Assembly: GCF_916619195.1 (NCBI RefSeq)
Contig: NZ_CAKAKL010000005.1
Coordinates: 327,347 to 391,346, forward strand
Source of the DNA: Inquilinus sp. Marseille-Q2685
Lineage (GTDB): Bacteria > Pseudomonadota > Alphaproteobacteria > DSM-16000 > Inquilinaceae
Direction: 5' to 3'
DNA length: 64,000 nucleotides
Within the stretch, counting starts at the first letter, position 1. Every line of letters starts with the position of its first letter. Positions 35,731 to 45,200 of the stretch are shown here, piece by piece. The position numbers and the translations under genes are program-made. The notes under the pieces were generated by a model. It had not been told where the DNA came from. It saw only the letters and a program-made list of their open reading frames with translations, and made no database searches.

Positions 35731-35744
35731 GTTTCATTTGAAAC
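35731..35744. promoter_or_regulatory. Inverted repeat upstream of hmgA
   Basis: GTTTCA-TT-TGAAAC is a perfect 6-bp inverted repeat in an AT-rich patch 44 bases upstream of the hmgA start codon. The ornithine monooxygenase gene ends on the other side (35799), so hmgA is the only gene it can serve. It looks like an operator for a dimeric regulator, or it overlaps the promoter. Confidence 0.5.
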
Positions 35745-35798
35745 GAATATCAACGCGAATCTGCAGCCGCCGGAAACCGGCGGCCGGGCTGCGGGATT

Positions 35799-37142
35799 TC
35801 AGTCGTCGTTGACAGCCAGGCGGCGCAGCGGGGCGGGGGCGTGCAGGTCGGGCGGGATACCGCGCCGACGCTTGGCCGCCAGCAGCGATTCCGCGATCTC
35901 CTGCGACCGCACCGCCAGCACCGAGAGCAACGTGTCGCTGAGCCCGTGCGAGGTCTCGGACTGGCCCTGCAGGTGGATCTGCGGCCGGAACTCGGGCCGG
36001 GTGCGCAGCCGGTAGTCGCGGTCGCCCGTGAAATCCTCGATCCAGGGGGCCAGCGCCGACAGCAGGCGGCGCCCGCCGTCGCGGTCGTAGCCGGTCGCCA
36101 GCACCACGGCGTCGTAGCCGCGCCGTGCAGCGATGCCGGCGAAGCCGTCGCGCACCGTCAGCTCGACCGTCTCCGGGCCCGCCTCGGCCTCGGTCACCTC
36201 GCAGCGCCCGCACAGCGACAGCCGCGCCGCGCCCTGGACCTTCTGCTGGTACAGGATGCCGTAGATCCGCTCGATCGGGTCGGCATCGACCACCGCGTAA
36301 TTGGTGTTGCGGAACTCGCGGATGATCGCGTCCCGCTGCGCCTCTCCCTGGCCGAAGACGTAGTCGGTGAAGCCGGGATTGAAGATCTCGTTGACGAAGG
36401 GGGTGTCGTCGGCCGGCTTCAGCGCATGGCCGCGGAAGAGCAGGTCGATGCCGAGCTGCGGGAACCGGCCATGCAGGTCGAGCGTGATCTCCGCCGCGCT
36501 TTGGCCGCCGCCGATCACCGCCACCCGGGCGGAGGGGCGGCGCGCCAGGCCCAGCCCATGGATGCGGTCGAGATAGCCGGAGGAATGGAAGACCCGCGAT
36601 TCGCCGCGGAGCCTGGCGAAGGCAGCCGGGATGCGCGGATTGCCGCCGGTGGCGACGACCAGGTTGTGCGTCCGCCGCACGGTCTCGCTGCCCAAGGCGG
36701 TGCGCGAGCGCACGCGCAGGCCGGTGACGATGCCCTGCGCCGTCTCCGGCTCGACCGCCGTCACCTCCTCGCCGTAGCTGCAATGCTCGGCAAAGCGCGC
36801 GGCGGCCCAGCTGAGATAGTCGTTGAACTCGACCCGGCTGGGAAAGAAGGTCTTGCGGTTGATGAAGGCCTCCAGCCGGCCCTTCTGGTGCAGATAGTTG
36901 ACGAAGGTCAGCGGGCTGGTCGGGTCCCGCAGCGACACCAGGTCCTTGAGGAAGGAGATCTGCATGTCGCTGTCCGGCAGCAGCATGCCGCCGTGCCAGG
37001 TGAAGCCGGGCTGCCTCTCGATGAAATGATGGCTCAGCGCCGCGCCGCGCTGGCGCAGCGCCTCGTCCAGCGCGATGGCCAGGGCCAGGTTCGACGGGCC
37101 GAAGCCGACGCCGATGACGTCGTGGATCGCGTCCTGGCTCAT
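35799..37142 (-). CDS. L-ornithine N5-monooxygenase (siderophore biosynthesis)
   Basis: A flavin-dependent N-hydroxylating monooxygenase of 447 residues. The FAD site is in VIGVGFGPSNLALAIAL, MLLPDSDMQISFLKDLVSLR is the family's substrate block, the NADPH site is VAVIGGGQSAAEI and the C-terminal ATGY motif is present. The family includes PvdA, SidA and the lysine hydroxylase IucD. Ornithine is preferred because the NRPS contains an adenylation domain with a hydroxyornithine-type code. It adds a hydroxyl to N5, the first step of hydroxamate formation. ATG 37142 overlaps the stop of the GNAT gene by 4 bases; the frame continues far upstream as an antisense artefact. Both genes read away from the Fur-box region. 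Confidence 0.92.
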   Translation of the reverse strand: MSQDAIHDVIGVGFGPSNLALAIALDEALRQRGAALSHHFIERQPGFTWHGGMLLPDSDMQISFLKDLVSLRDPTSPLTFVNYLHQKGRLEAFINRKTFFPSRVEFNDYLSWAAARFAEHCSYGEEVTAVEPETAQGIVTGLRVRSRTALGSETVRRTHNLVVATGGNPRIPAAFARLRGESRVFHSSGYLDRIHGLGLARRPSARVAVIGGGQSAAEITLDLHGRFPQLGIDLLFRGHALKPADDTPFVNEIFNPGFTDYVFGQGEAQRDAIIREFRNTNYAVVDADPIERIYGILYQQKVQGAARLSLCGRCEVTEAEAGPETVELTVRDGFAGIAARRGYDAVVLATGYDRDGGRRLLSALAPWIEDFTGDRDYRLRTRPEFRPQIHLQGQSETSHGLSDTLLSVLAVRSQEIAESLLAAKRRRGIPPDLHAPAPLRRLAVNDD

Positions 37143-38206
37143 CGGCTCAGCACCGGCTGGGCGGCGGGGGCGGCCGGCAGCCACAGCCGGTCGAAGAAGA
37201 AGCGCTCGCGCAGCAGCATCACCAGCGCCGCACGCTTGTGCGGGAAGTCGAAGGTCTTGATCCGCACGAAGCCGGAGGTCTCGAGGTTTCGGATCTGCTG
37301 GTGGTGTGCCGCCGCAGGCTCGCCGACGATGCGCTGGGTGCGGCAGTCGTCGAGCAGCATGTAATGCGTCAGCGAGGGCAGCCAGGCGCTGATGAAGGCG
37401 CGGCCGCGATAGGCGTCCTCGCCGACCACGACATGCCAGCCACGGTCGTAGTCCTGGACGTCGTAGAACGGCGCCAGCCGGTTCTCGCGGGCCCAGTAGA
37501 TCTCGAAATAGGCGAAGGGCACGCCGTCGAAGGTGGCGATCAGCGGCACCATGTGCGGGTCGGCGATCAGCCCGGACAGGTAGCGGCGATGCTTCTCCAG
37601 ATCGCCGTCCTCGTTCCAGAAGGCGGCGACCCGCGGATCGTTCATCCATTTGTGCAGATGGCCGAGATCGTCCTCCACCGTGGCGGCGCGGAAGGCGATG
37701 GTCTGCTCCAGCCACGGGATCCAGCGGGCATAGACTATCCCCTGCGGCTTCGGCGGCCGCTGCGGGTGGCGCTTGCCGTCCGTCATCACATGGCGCTGCG
37801 GGAAGGCGGGCAGGTCGGGCCGGCCGTGCCAGAGGTCGGCCTGCTGCATGAACAGCTCCGGCAGCACGGTCAGCGGGGCATCGGCCGTCTCGACCGCGAC
37901 CCCGCGGCGGCGCAGTACGTCGGCCAGCTCCGTGGCGCCGTCGCCAAGGTCGAGCGTCAGCCGCTCCCACCCGGGATGCCAGCCGAAGGCGGCCTCGATG
38001 GCGGCGCACACGCCGCGCAGGGCGGCATCGCCCGATCCGGCGCCGGTCACCGACAGCCGCCCTTCGGTCAGCCGGAGCGTCAGCGGCGCGGCGCCGGCCT
38101 GCCGCACCGTCAGCGAATCGCCCTGGCGCGACGTCGTCACGGGAGCCCGGGTGGAGGCATAGGACAGGAAGGTCGTGCCGGGCTGCGGAATGGGTATGGC
38201 GTCCAT
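37139..38206 (-). CDS. GNAT-family siderophore N-acyltransferase (IucB/RhbD-like)
   Basis: An acyltransferase of 355 residues. The N-terminal half (residues 1-150) is poorly conserved. The C-terminal half has the siderophore-biosynthesis acetyltransferase pattern: LGHLHKWMNDPRVAAFWNED, FAYFEIYWARENRLAPFYD, DRGWHVVVGEDAYRGRAFIS and NLETSGFVRIKTFDFPHKRA. It should transfer an acetyl or other short acyl group from CoA to N5-hydroxyornithine, making the hydroxamate. AAGGAGA lies six bases before ATG 38206. The ornithine monooxygenase follows with a 4-base overlap, so the two enzymes are made together. The gene starts about 155 bases from the Fur box that it shares with the divergent NRPS operon. 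Confidence 0.88.
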   Translation of the reverse strand: MDAIPIPQPGTTFLSYASTRAPVTTSRQGDSLTVRQAGAAPLTLRLTEGRLSVTGAGSGDAALRGVCAAIEAAFGWHPGWERLTLDLGDGATELADVLRRRGVAVETADAPLTVLPELFMQQADLWHGRPDLPAFPQRHVMTDGKRHPQRPPKPQGIVYARWIPWLEQTIAFRAATVEDDLGHLHKWMNDPRVAAFWNEDGDLEKHRRYLSGLIADPHMVPLIATFDGVPFAYFEIYWARENRLAPFYDVQDYDRGWHVVVGEDAYRGRAFISAWLPSLTHYMLLDDCRTQRIVGEPAAAHHQQIRNLETSGFVRIKTFDFPHKRAALVMLLRERFFFDRLWLPAAPAAQPVLSR

Positions 38207-38569
38207 CGTCTTCTCCTTCCGCGGCCGCGAGACTCTGCCCATTCCGGCGTGTCGGCGGCCGCCGGCAAGCGGCGGATTCGTCTCGTCGTCTGGTCGGCTC
38301 GCCTCTTCCCGGACGAGGAACAGGGAAGGGCGAAAACGGGCTTGACTCGCAGTGCAACTGCAAATCATTATCATTCATAGCCAGAAGGGAACAGGAAGTC
38401 CAGGCACGTTGTCGGCTCCTGATCGATCTCCTTCAAGCCACCGGACAGCGCAGAAGACCAAGTCAAGATGCCAAGCCGAAGCCAATTCGGCAGGGTGTCG
38501 TGTGGCTGCATCTGCAAAATCCGTAAAATTCTCTTTATCTCTGCGTGCGATATCGGCGAGGAGCGCCTG
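38207..38569. other. Divergent control region of the siderophore cluster
   Basis: The only gene-free gap in the siderophore cluster (363 bases) lies between the leftward acyltransferase operon and the rightward mbtH-NRPS operon. The Fur-like site sits near its middle. The remainder carries no convincing gene. A second AT-rich patch (38516-38540, AAATCCGTAAAATTCTC) lies closer to mbtH and might hold another promoter. Confidence 0.6.
38342..38380. promoter_or_regulatory. Fur-box-like iron-responsive operator with promoter
   Basis: AAATCATTATCATTCATAG (38362-38380) resembles the Fur box built from GATAAT-type hexamers; its reverse strand reads GAATGATAATGATTT. Overlapping it on the plus strand are TTGACT (38342-38347), an 18-base gap and CATTAT (38366-38371), a reasonable promoter for the mbtH-NRPS operon. 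Iron-loaded Fur bound here would block both divergent operons. This is a motif reading and was not scored against a matrix. Confidence 0.65.
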
Positions 38570-38812
38570 ATGGCCTTCGATCGGGACGACACCGTCTTTC
38601 ACGTCGTGGTCAACCACGAGGAGCAATATTCGATCTGGCCCGACTACAAGGAGATCCCCGCGGGTTGGACCGCCGTGGGCAAGACCGGCCCGAAGCCGGA
38701 ATGCCTGGCCTATATCGCCGAGGTCTGGACCGACATGCGGCCGCTGTCGCTGCGCCGTCACATGGACGGCCCGGCCACCGCGGACATCCCCCCGGCCGAC
38801 GCGGCGCAGTGA
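38570..38812 (+). CDS. MbtH-like NRPS accessory protein
   Basis: A small protein of 80 residues that binds adenylation domains and helps them fold or work. The family core is complete: [19 protein letters not shown], then [20 protein letters not shown], with the three conserved tryptophans. GAGGAG lies seven bases before ATG 38570. It is the first gene of the rightward siderophore operon, and the thioesterase starts 4 bases after its stop. The Ser and hydroxyornithine adenylation domains downstream are likely clients. Confidence 0.95.
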   Translation: MAFDRDDTVFHVVVNHEEQYSIWPDYKEIPAGWTAVGKTGPKPECLAYIAEVWTDMRPLSLRRHMDGPATADIPPADAAQ

Positions 38813-38816
38813 TCGG

Positions 38817-39551
38817 ATGAGCGCCGTCGCCGCCCGGCTGTTCTGCCTGCCTTATTCGGGCGCCAGCGCCATGGTCTATGCGCGATGGCGCCGGGCGCTG
38901 CCGTCCTGGCTGGCGGTGCATCCGGTCGAACTGCCCGGCCGCGGCGCCCGCGCCGGCGAGCCGCTGTCGACCGACCCGGTCCGCCTGACCGCGTCATTGG
39001 CAGCGGAGGTCGAGAGCCTGATCGACGGGCCCTACGCCCTGTTCGGCCACAGCCTGGGCGGCCTCCTGGCCTTCGAGCTGGCACATGCCCTGCTGGAGCG
39101 CGGCGCCGCGCCGCCGCTGGTGCTGTTCGCCTCCGGCAGCGAGGCGCCGGCGATGCGCGACGACCGCGACCTGGCCCGGCCGCGCAGCGATGACGAGCTG
39201 ATCGCCGATCTGCGCGGCTATCATGGCACGCCGGAGGAGGCGCTGGCCGATGCCGAACTGATGGCGGTCGTGCTGCCGGTGTTGCGGGCCGATTTCATGA
39301 TGGCCGGCGCCTATGCCTACCGCCCGCGCCCGGCGCTGCCCTGTCCGGTGCATGTCCTTGCCGGCACTCGCGACGATCTCGACCGCCCCGCGCTCGAGGC
39401 CTGGGGCCGGGAGACGTGCGGCGGCTTCGCCATCGACCTGTTCGAGGGCGGCCACTTCTTCATCCACGCCCGTCAGGCAGAAGTGCTCGGTGTCGTCGAC
39501 GCCGCCCTGTCGCGACGGCTGAACGGCGGCCCGGCCGCCACGCTTCAGTGA
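38817..39551 (+). CDS. Type II thioesterase (alpha/beta-hydrolase)
   Basis: An external editing thioesterase of 244 residues. The opening LFCLPYSGASAMVYARWRR and the nucleophile motif GHSLGGLLAFELAHAL (serine at residue 79) are typical. The catalytic Asp is expected in the LAGTRDDL block and the His in EGGHFFIHA. It removes wrongly loaded or stalled groups from the PCP domains of the synthetases. It begins 4 bases after mbtH and overlaps the dioxygenase gene (GTGA), in line with one polycistronic message. A chain-releasing TE would be an in-line domain of the last synthetase, which lies outside the window. Confidence 0.92.
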   Translation: MSAVAARLFCLPYSGASAMVYARWRRALPSWLAVHPVELPGRGARAGEPLSTDPVRLTASLAAEVESLIDGPYALFGHSLGGLLAFELAHALLERGAAPPLVLFASGSEAPAMRDDRDLARPRSDDELIADLRGYHGTPEEALADAELMAVVLPVLRADFMMAGAYAYRPRPALPCPVHVLAGTRDDLDRPALEAWGRETCGGFAIDLFEGGHFFIHARQAEVLGVVDAALSRRLNGGPAATLQ

Positions 39552-40537
39552 GTGCCCACGCCATGGATGCCGTGACCACGCTGACGATCCGCCCGCTGCG
39601 CGACGAGGGCTCCCTGCCGCTGCTGGTCGAGCCCGCAGGCGGCACCCCGTCGCTGATCGAGGCCTTGCCGGAGATCCGGCCGGTCGTCGACCGTCACCTG
39701 ATCGTTGAGGGCGGGCTGCTGTTCCGCGGCTTCGCGCTGGACGGCGCCGACGCCTTCCGTAGCTTCGCCGCCGGCTTCGGCCACCCGCTCCTGACCTATG
39801 AGTTCGGCTCGACCCCGCGCAGCAAGGTGACGCAGGGCGTCTACACCTCGACCGAATACCCGCCGCATCAGCACATCCCGCTGCACAACGAGCAGGCCTA
39901 CACCCGGGATTGGCCGATGAAGATCTGGTTCTACTGCCAGCAGGCGGCACCGGAAGGGGGCGAGACGCCGATCGCCGACAGCCGCGCCGTCTACCGCGCC
40001 ATGCCGGCAGCGCTGCGCGACCGCTTTGCCGCGAAGGGCCTGATGTATGTCCGCAACTACGGCAACGGCCTCGACGTCTCCTGGCAGCAGGTGTTCGGCA
40101 CCGAGGATCGCGGCGAGGTCGAAGCCTATTGCCGCGGCCACGGCATCGACTGCGAGTGGAAGCCGGACGGCGAGCTGCGCACCCGCCAGGTCTGCCAGGG
40201 CGCGATCGCCCATCCGGTGACCGGCGAGATGCTCTGGTTCAACCAGGCCCATCTGTTCCATGTCTCGAACCTGGAGCCCGAGGTGCGGTCGACCCTGCTG
40301 GAGCTGGTCGACGAGCCCGACCTGCCGCGCAACGTCTATTACGGCGACGGCTTGCCGATCGAGGACGAGACGCTGGCCGTCGTCCGCGAGGTGCTTGAGG
40401 CGCACAAGATCAGCTTCCCCTGGCAGGCGGGCGACGTGCTGATGCTCGACAACATGCTCACCGCCCATGCGCGGGCGCCTTTCAAGGGGCCGCGCAAGGT
40501 CATCGTCGCCATGGCGGAAGCGCACGGCCTGCACTGA
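39548..40537 (+). CDS. TauD/SyrP-like Fe(II)/2-oxoglutarate dioxygenase, probable aspartyl beta-hydroxylase
   Basis: A free-standing non-haem iron oxygenase of 329 residues. Iron ligands are H113 and E115 (LHNEQAY) and H307 (LTAHARAPF). The 2-oxoglutarate-binding arginine follows in FKGPRKVIV. The HxE form of the facial triad and blocks such as WFYCQQAAPEGGETPIADSR match SyrP-type enzymes that hydroxylate aspartate held on a carrier protein. Beta-hydroxyaspartate is an iron ligand in many siderophores. The start is uncertain: GTG 39548 overlaps the thioesterase stop, and ATG 39563 is an alternative. It is the free counterpart of the dioxygenase domain fused to the first synthetase. Confidence 0.85.
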   Translation: MSAHAMDAVTTLTIRPLRDEGSLPLLVEPAGGTPSLIEALPEIRPVVDRHLIVEGGLLFRGFALDGADAFRSFAAGFGHPLLTYEFGSTPRSKVTQGVYTSTEYPPHQHIPLHNEQAYTRDWPMKIWFYCQQAAPEGGETPIADSRAVYRAMPAALRDRFAAKGLMYVRNYGNGLDVSWQQVFGTEDRGEVEAYCRGHGIDCEWKPDGELRTRQVCQGAIAHPVTGEMLWFNQAHLFHVSNLEPEVRSTLLELVDEPDLPRNVYYGDGLPIEDETLAVVREVLEAHKISFPWQAGDVLMLDNMLTAHARAPFKGPRKVIVAMAEAHGLH

Positions 40538-40558
40538 CGCTCCGAGCCGGAGAAAGAC

Positions 40559-42244
40559 GTGTCGCTTCTCGGAATGCTGCTCCGCGGATCGCGCACCTTG
40601 TTCGCGGCCGCCATCCTCGCGAGCCTGGCCTGCGGGCTGGGCGGCGCGCTGCTGGTGCTGTTGATCAACCGCGCCTTGCATGCGCCAGCGGAGGCGCTGC
40701 CGCAATGGCTGCTGCCCTTCGTCGCCGCGGCGCTGCTGGTGATGGCGGCGCAGGTCTCGTCGCGCGCCCTGTTCGCCCGGCTGGGGCAGCGCGCGCTGGG
40801 TGGGCTGCGGCAGCATATCGCCCAGGCGGTGGTGGCGGCCCCTTACCGGCAGCTGGAGGTCGTCGGTCGGGCGCGGATCCAGTCGCTGCTGACCGACGAC
40901 GCCTCGGCCATCGCCACCTTCTGCATGGGCCTGCCGATCCTGGTGACCAACGGTGTCGTCATCCTCGGCGTCCTGGCCTATCTCGTCACCCTGTCCTGGA
41001 CCTTCCTGCTGCTCGCCGCGGCGGTGATGGTGCTCGGCTCGATCGGCCATCAGCTCGGCTACCGGCGCGTGCTGTCGCATTTCCGCGAAGCGGGCCGCGG
41101 CCAGGATCGGCTGTTCAGCCAGTTCGAGGCCCTGAACGGCGGCGCCAAGGAGCTGAAGCTGAACGCCGGCAAGGCGCGCCGCTTCCTCGACGTCGTGCTG
41201 GCCGAGGCGATCGATGCGGTGGCCCGCAGCCGCATCCGCGGCCTGTCGCTGCTGGCCTTCGCCGATGGCTGGGGCCGGCTGCTGTTCATGGCGACGATCG
41301 GGACGGCGCTGTTCGCGCGGATCTGGATCGCGCCGGGGGATGCCGGGGTCGTCACGGGCTACGTCATCGCCTTCCTCTACATCATGGGCCCGCTGGAAGG
41401 GCTGTTGGCCAACATTCCGCATATCGGCATGGCCCGGGTCGCGCTCGGCCGTATCGGCGATACGCTGGCGAAGCTGGACACGGGGGCAGGGGGCCGCGCC
41501 CCGGCACCGCCGCCGGCCGGGCGCGAGGTCACCCTGGTGCTGGAGGGCGTGACCCACGGCTACTATGACGAGCGTGAGGACGAGGTCTTCACTCTCGGTC
41601 CGGTCGACCTGACGCTGCGGCCTGGCGAGGTCACCTTCCTGGTCGGCGGTAACGGCAGCGGCAAGACCACGCTGGCGAAGCTGATCACCGGCCTCTACGT
41701 GCCCGAGGCCGGCACCATCCGCGTCGACGGCCAGGCACTCGCCTCACCGGGCGGCGAAGCACACCGGCAGCTGTTCTCGGCCGTCTTCTCCGACTTCCAT
41801 CTGTTCGAGACACTGCTGGAGACGGCGGAAGGGTCGCTCGACGACCGCGCCAACAGATGGCTGCGCCAGCTCCATCTCGACCACAAGGTCGCGGTCCGCG
41901 ACGGCGCCTTCTCCACCCGCGACCTGTCGCAGGGGCAGCGCAAGCGCCTGGCGCTGGTGGCCGCCTGCCTCGAGGACCGGCCGGTCATGGTGTTCGACGA
42001 ATGGGCGGCCGACCAGGACCCGCAGTTCAAGGACGTGTTCTACCGCGAGGTCCTGGCCGAGCTGAAGGCCCGGCGGAAGACGGTGCTGGTCATCACCCAT
42101 GACGACCGCTGGTTCCCGCTCGCCGATCAGCTGGTCAAGCTCGACCGCGGCCAGGTGGTCGAATGCAGCGGCCCCGCCGCGGCCGGGCCGGCGCCCCAGC
42201 GCGCCGTCAACGGTCACGATCTCTCCCTCTCGCCGGTATCATGA
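40559..42244 (+). CDS. Siderophore precursor exporter (cyclic peptide ABC transporter, PvdE/SyrD family)
   Basis: A half-transporter of 561 residues. The N-terminal membrane domain (about residues 1-330) has five to six hydrophobic segments. The nucleotide-binding domain follows with Walker A GGNGSGKTTL, signature DLSQGQRKRLAL and Walker B PVMVFDEWAADQDP. The SQGQRKR signature and length match PvdE, which moves acylated ferribactin to the periplasm during pyoverdine maturation. GTG 40559 has GGAGAAA upstream. The stop overlaps the first synthetase start (ATGA). The predicted cargo is the lipopeptide made by the downstream synthetases. No PvdN/O/P/Q maturation genes are seen. Confidence 0.9.
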   Translation: MSLLGMLLRGSRTLFAAAILASLACGLGGALLVLLINRALHAPAEALPQWLLPFVAAALLVMAAQVSSRALFARLGQRALGGLRQHIAQAVVAAPYRQLEVVGRARIQSLLTDDASAIATFCMGLPILVTNGVVILGVLAYLVTLSWTFLLLAAAVMVLGSIGHQLGYRRVLSHFREAGRGQDRLFSQFEALNGGAKELKLNAGKARRFLDVVLAEAIDAVARSRIRGLSLLAFADGWGRLLFMATIGTALFARIWIAPGDAGVVTGYVIAFLYIMGPLEGLLANIPHIGMARVALGRIGDTLAKLDTGAGGRAPAPPPAGREVTLVLEGVTHGYYDEREDEVFTLGPVDLTLRPGEVTFLVGGNGSGKTTLAKLITGLYVPEAGTIRVDGQALASPGGEAHRQLFSAVFSDFHLFETLLETAEGSLDDRANRWLRQLHLDHKVAVRDGAFSTRDLSQGQRKRLALVAACLEDRPVMVFDEWAADQDPQFKDVFYREVLAELKARRKTVLVITHDDRWFPLADQLVKLDRGQVVECSGPAAAGPAPQRAVNGHDLSLSPVS

Positions 42245-45200
42245 GGTTCGCCGTGAGCGACGCTGCCTTCGATCTTCGCCCGCGCCGCGACGCCGCCGCC
42301 CCGCTGGCGCTCGACTATGCCGATGCCGAGACGCTGATCGAGCTGCTGCGCCGCCGTGCCGCCGCCGATGACGGAGGGCCGGCGCTGCGATTCCTGACCG
42401 ACGGCGAGACGGTCGGCGAGACCCTGGGCTACCGCGCTCTCGACCTGCGGGCGCGGACGATCGCCGCGCACCTCCTGGCCGTGGCGGCGCCGGGTGACCG
42501 GGCGCTGATCCTGCTGAACAGCGGGCCGGACTACGTCGCCTCCTTCTTCGGCTGCCTCTATGCCGGGGTGATCGCCGTGCCGGCCTACCCGCCGGAGGGC
42601 ATGAGCCGCCACCATGTCGAGCGGCTGCAGGGCATGGTCGAGGATGCCGGCGCCCGCCTGCTGCTGACCGACCGTTCCCATCGCGCCTCGGTCGAGGCCC
42701 TCTGCGCCGGTCAGGACGGCGTCGACGTGATCGCGGTCGACGCTCTGTCCTCGGTCCTTGCCGAAGCTTGGCGCCCGCATCCGGCAAAGGGCGACGACAT
42801 CGCCTTCCTGCAATACACCTCGGGCTCGACCGCAAACCCGAAGGGCATCGAGGTCACCCACGCCAACCTGATCGACAACCAGCGGATGATGGTGCATGGC
42901 TGCGGCGTCACCGCCGACGACGTGCTGGTCTCCTGGCTACCGCTCTATCACGACATGGGGCTGATCGCCGGGCTGATCCTGCCCTTCTTCGCCGGTATCC
43001 CGCTGGTGCTGATGGCGCCACAGCACTTCCTGGCCCGGCCGGCGCGCTGGCTGGAGGCGATGCACCGCTTCGGCGCCACCCTCAGCGGCGGCCCCGATTT
43101 CGCCTACCGCCTGTGCTGCGAGCGGGTCAGCGACAAGCCCCTGGCCGGGCTCGATCTGCGCTCCTGGCAATACGCCTTCTCGGGGTCCGAGCCGGTGCGG
43201 GCCGACACGTTGGCGGATTTCGCCGCCCGTTTCGCCCCCGCCGGCTTCCGGCGCGAGACCCTGGCCCCCGCCTACGGATTGGCCGAGGCCACGCTGACCA
43301 TGTCCTGCAGCCCGCGGCCGCACGCCTATGTCACGCTGCGCGTCGACCCGCAGGCCTTGGCGGCGCACCGGGTGGTGCCGAGCGGCGAGGGCATCGAGCT
43401 GGTCAGCAGCGGCCGGCCGATCCGGCCGGAGCAGCTGCGCATCGTCGATCCGGAGACGCTGCAACCGCTCGGCGAGGATGCCGTCGGCGAGGTCTGGGTG
43501 ACCGGCGGCAGCGTCACCCGCGGCTATTGGCGCAATCCGAAGGCGACGGGCGAGGCGTTCCTGGATCGGGGCGAGGGCGTCTGGCTGCGCAGCGGCGACC
43601 TCGCCTTCCTGCACGAGGGCGAGCTGTTCATCACCGGCCGCCGCAAGGATGTGATCATCATCCGCGGTCAGAACCGCTATCCGCAGGACATCGAGAAGGC
43701 TGTCGAGGCCGGCGTGCCCCAGATCCGCAAGGGCCGGGTCTCGGCCTTCGCGGTCGAGCATGACGGCCGCGAGAGCATCGGCGTCGCGGTCGAGATCAGC
43801 CGCACCACGCAGCGCAAGACGGCGCCGGAGGCGCTGGTCGAAGCGATCGACCGCGTCGTCGCCGATGCCCAGCAGGAGCCGACGGCGCTGATCGCTCTGC
43901 TGGACCCCGGCACCCTGCCGAAGACCACCAGCGGCAAGCTGCAGCGCTCCGCCTGCCGCGACCGGCTGGCTTCGGGCGAGCTGCAGGCCTGGCATCTGTA
44001 CCGCCGCCCGTTGGCCGGCGCCGGGGCGCAGGATCGTGAGCCGCCGAAGAGCGGGACCGAACAGCGCCTGGCCGCGATCTGGACCGACCTCCTGGATTGC
44101 GGGCCGATCGGCCGCGGCGACCAGTTCCTGGCCCTGGGCGGCCATTCGCTGCTGGCGATGCAGGCGATCGACCGGATCCGGGCCGAATTCGGCGTCGAGC
44201 TGGCGCTGCGCGAGGTCTTCGCGCCGCACAGCCTGGCCGAGTTTGCCGCCCGGCTGGACGCGGCGCCGCGCCGGGCGCCGGAGGCCGGGCTGCCGCCGGT
44301 GACGGCCGAGTCGCGGCAGCCGGAGATGCCGCTGTCCCTGGCGCAGCAGCGCCTGTGGCTGGCCGAACGGCTGGCGGGGGAGGCGGCCCGCAGCGCCTAC
44401 AACCTCACCGGCCAGCTGCGCCTGACCGGCCCGCTGTCCCGGCCGGCGCTGGAGCGCGCCCTAGCCGGGCTGCTGGCGCGGCACGAGATCCTGCGCACCG
44501 CCTATCCCGAGGATGCCGACGGCGTGCCGGTGGCGCGGGTCGACGCCGACGCCGTCCTGGCGCTGCCTGAGATCGATCTCTCCACCCTCGACCCGGCCCG
44601 GCGTGAGGCGCGGCTGGCCGAGATCGAGGCGGAGGAGGCGCGGCGGCCCTTCGACCTGGCGGCGGCGCCGCTGCTGCGCGCCACCCTGCTGCGGCTCGGG
44701 CCGGCAGAGCACAGCCTGCTGCTTGGCCTGCACCACATCGTCGCCGATGGCTGGTCGATCGGCGTGCTGATCGACGATCTCGGCGCGCTGTACCGGGCCG
44801 CGCTGGAGCACGGCCCGGCCGAGCTGGCGCCGCTGCCGGTGCAGTATCTCGACTACGCGCTGTGGCAGCGCCGGCTGCTGCAGGGCGAGGGGCTGGACCG
44901 GCAGAAGGCGTTCTGGCGCGACCGCCTCGCCGATGTTCCGCACCGGCTGGAGCTGCCGGCCGACCACCCCCGTCCGGCCGTGGCTTCCCAGGCCGGGGAC
45001 AGCATTCGATTCAGCCTGCCGGGGCCGCTGGTCGCGCGGCTCGAGGCGCTGGGCCATGCCCGCGGCGGCACGCTGTTCATGGTGCTGCTGGCGGCGTTCG
45101 AGGCGCTGCTGCACCGCGTGACCGGCGCCACCGATTTCGTCATCGGCACCGATGTCGCCGGCCGGCCGCGGCGCGAGCTGGACCGGCTGGTCGGCTTCTT

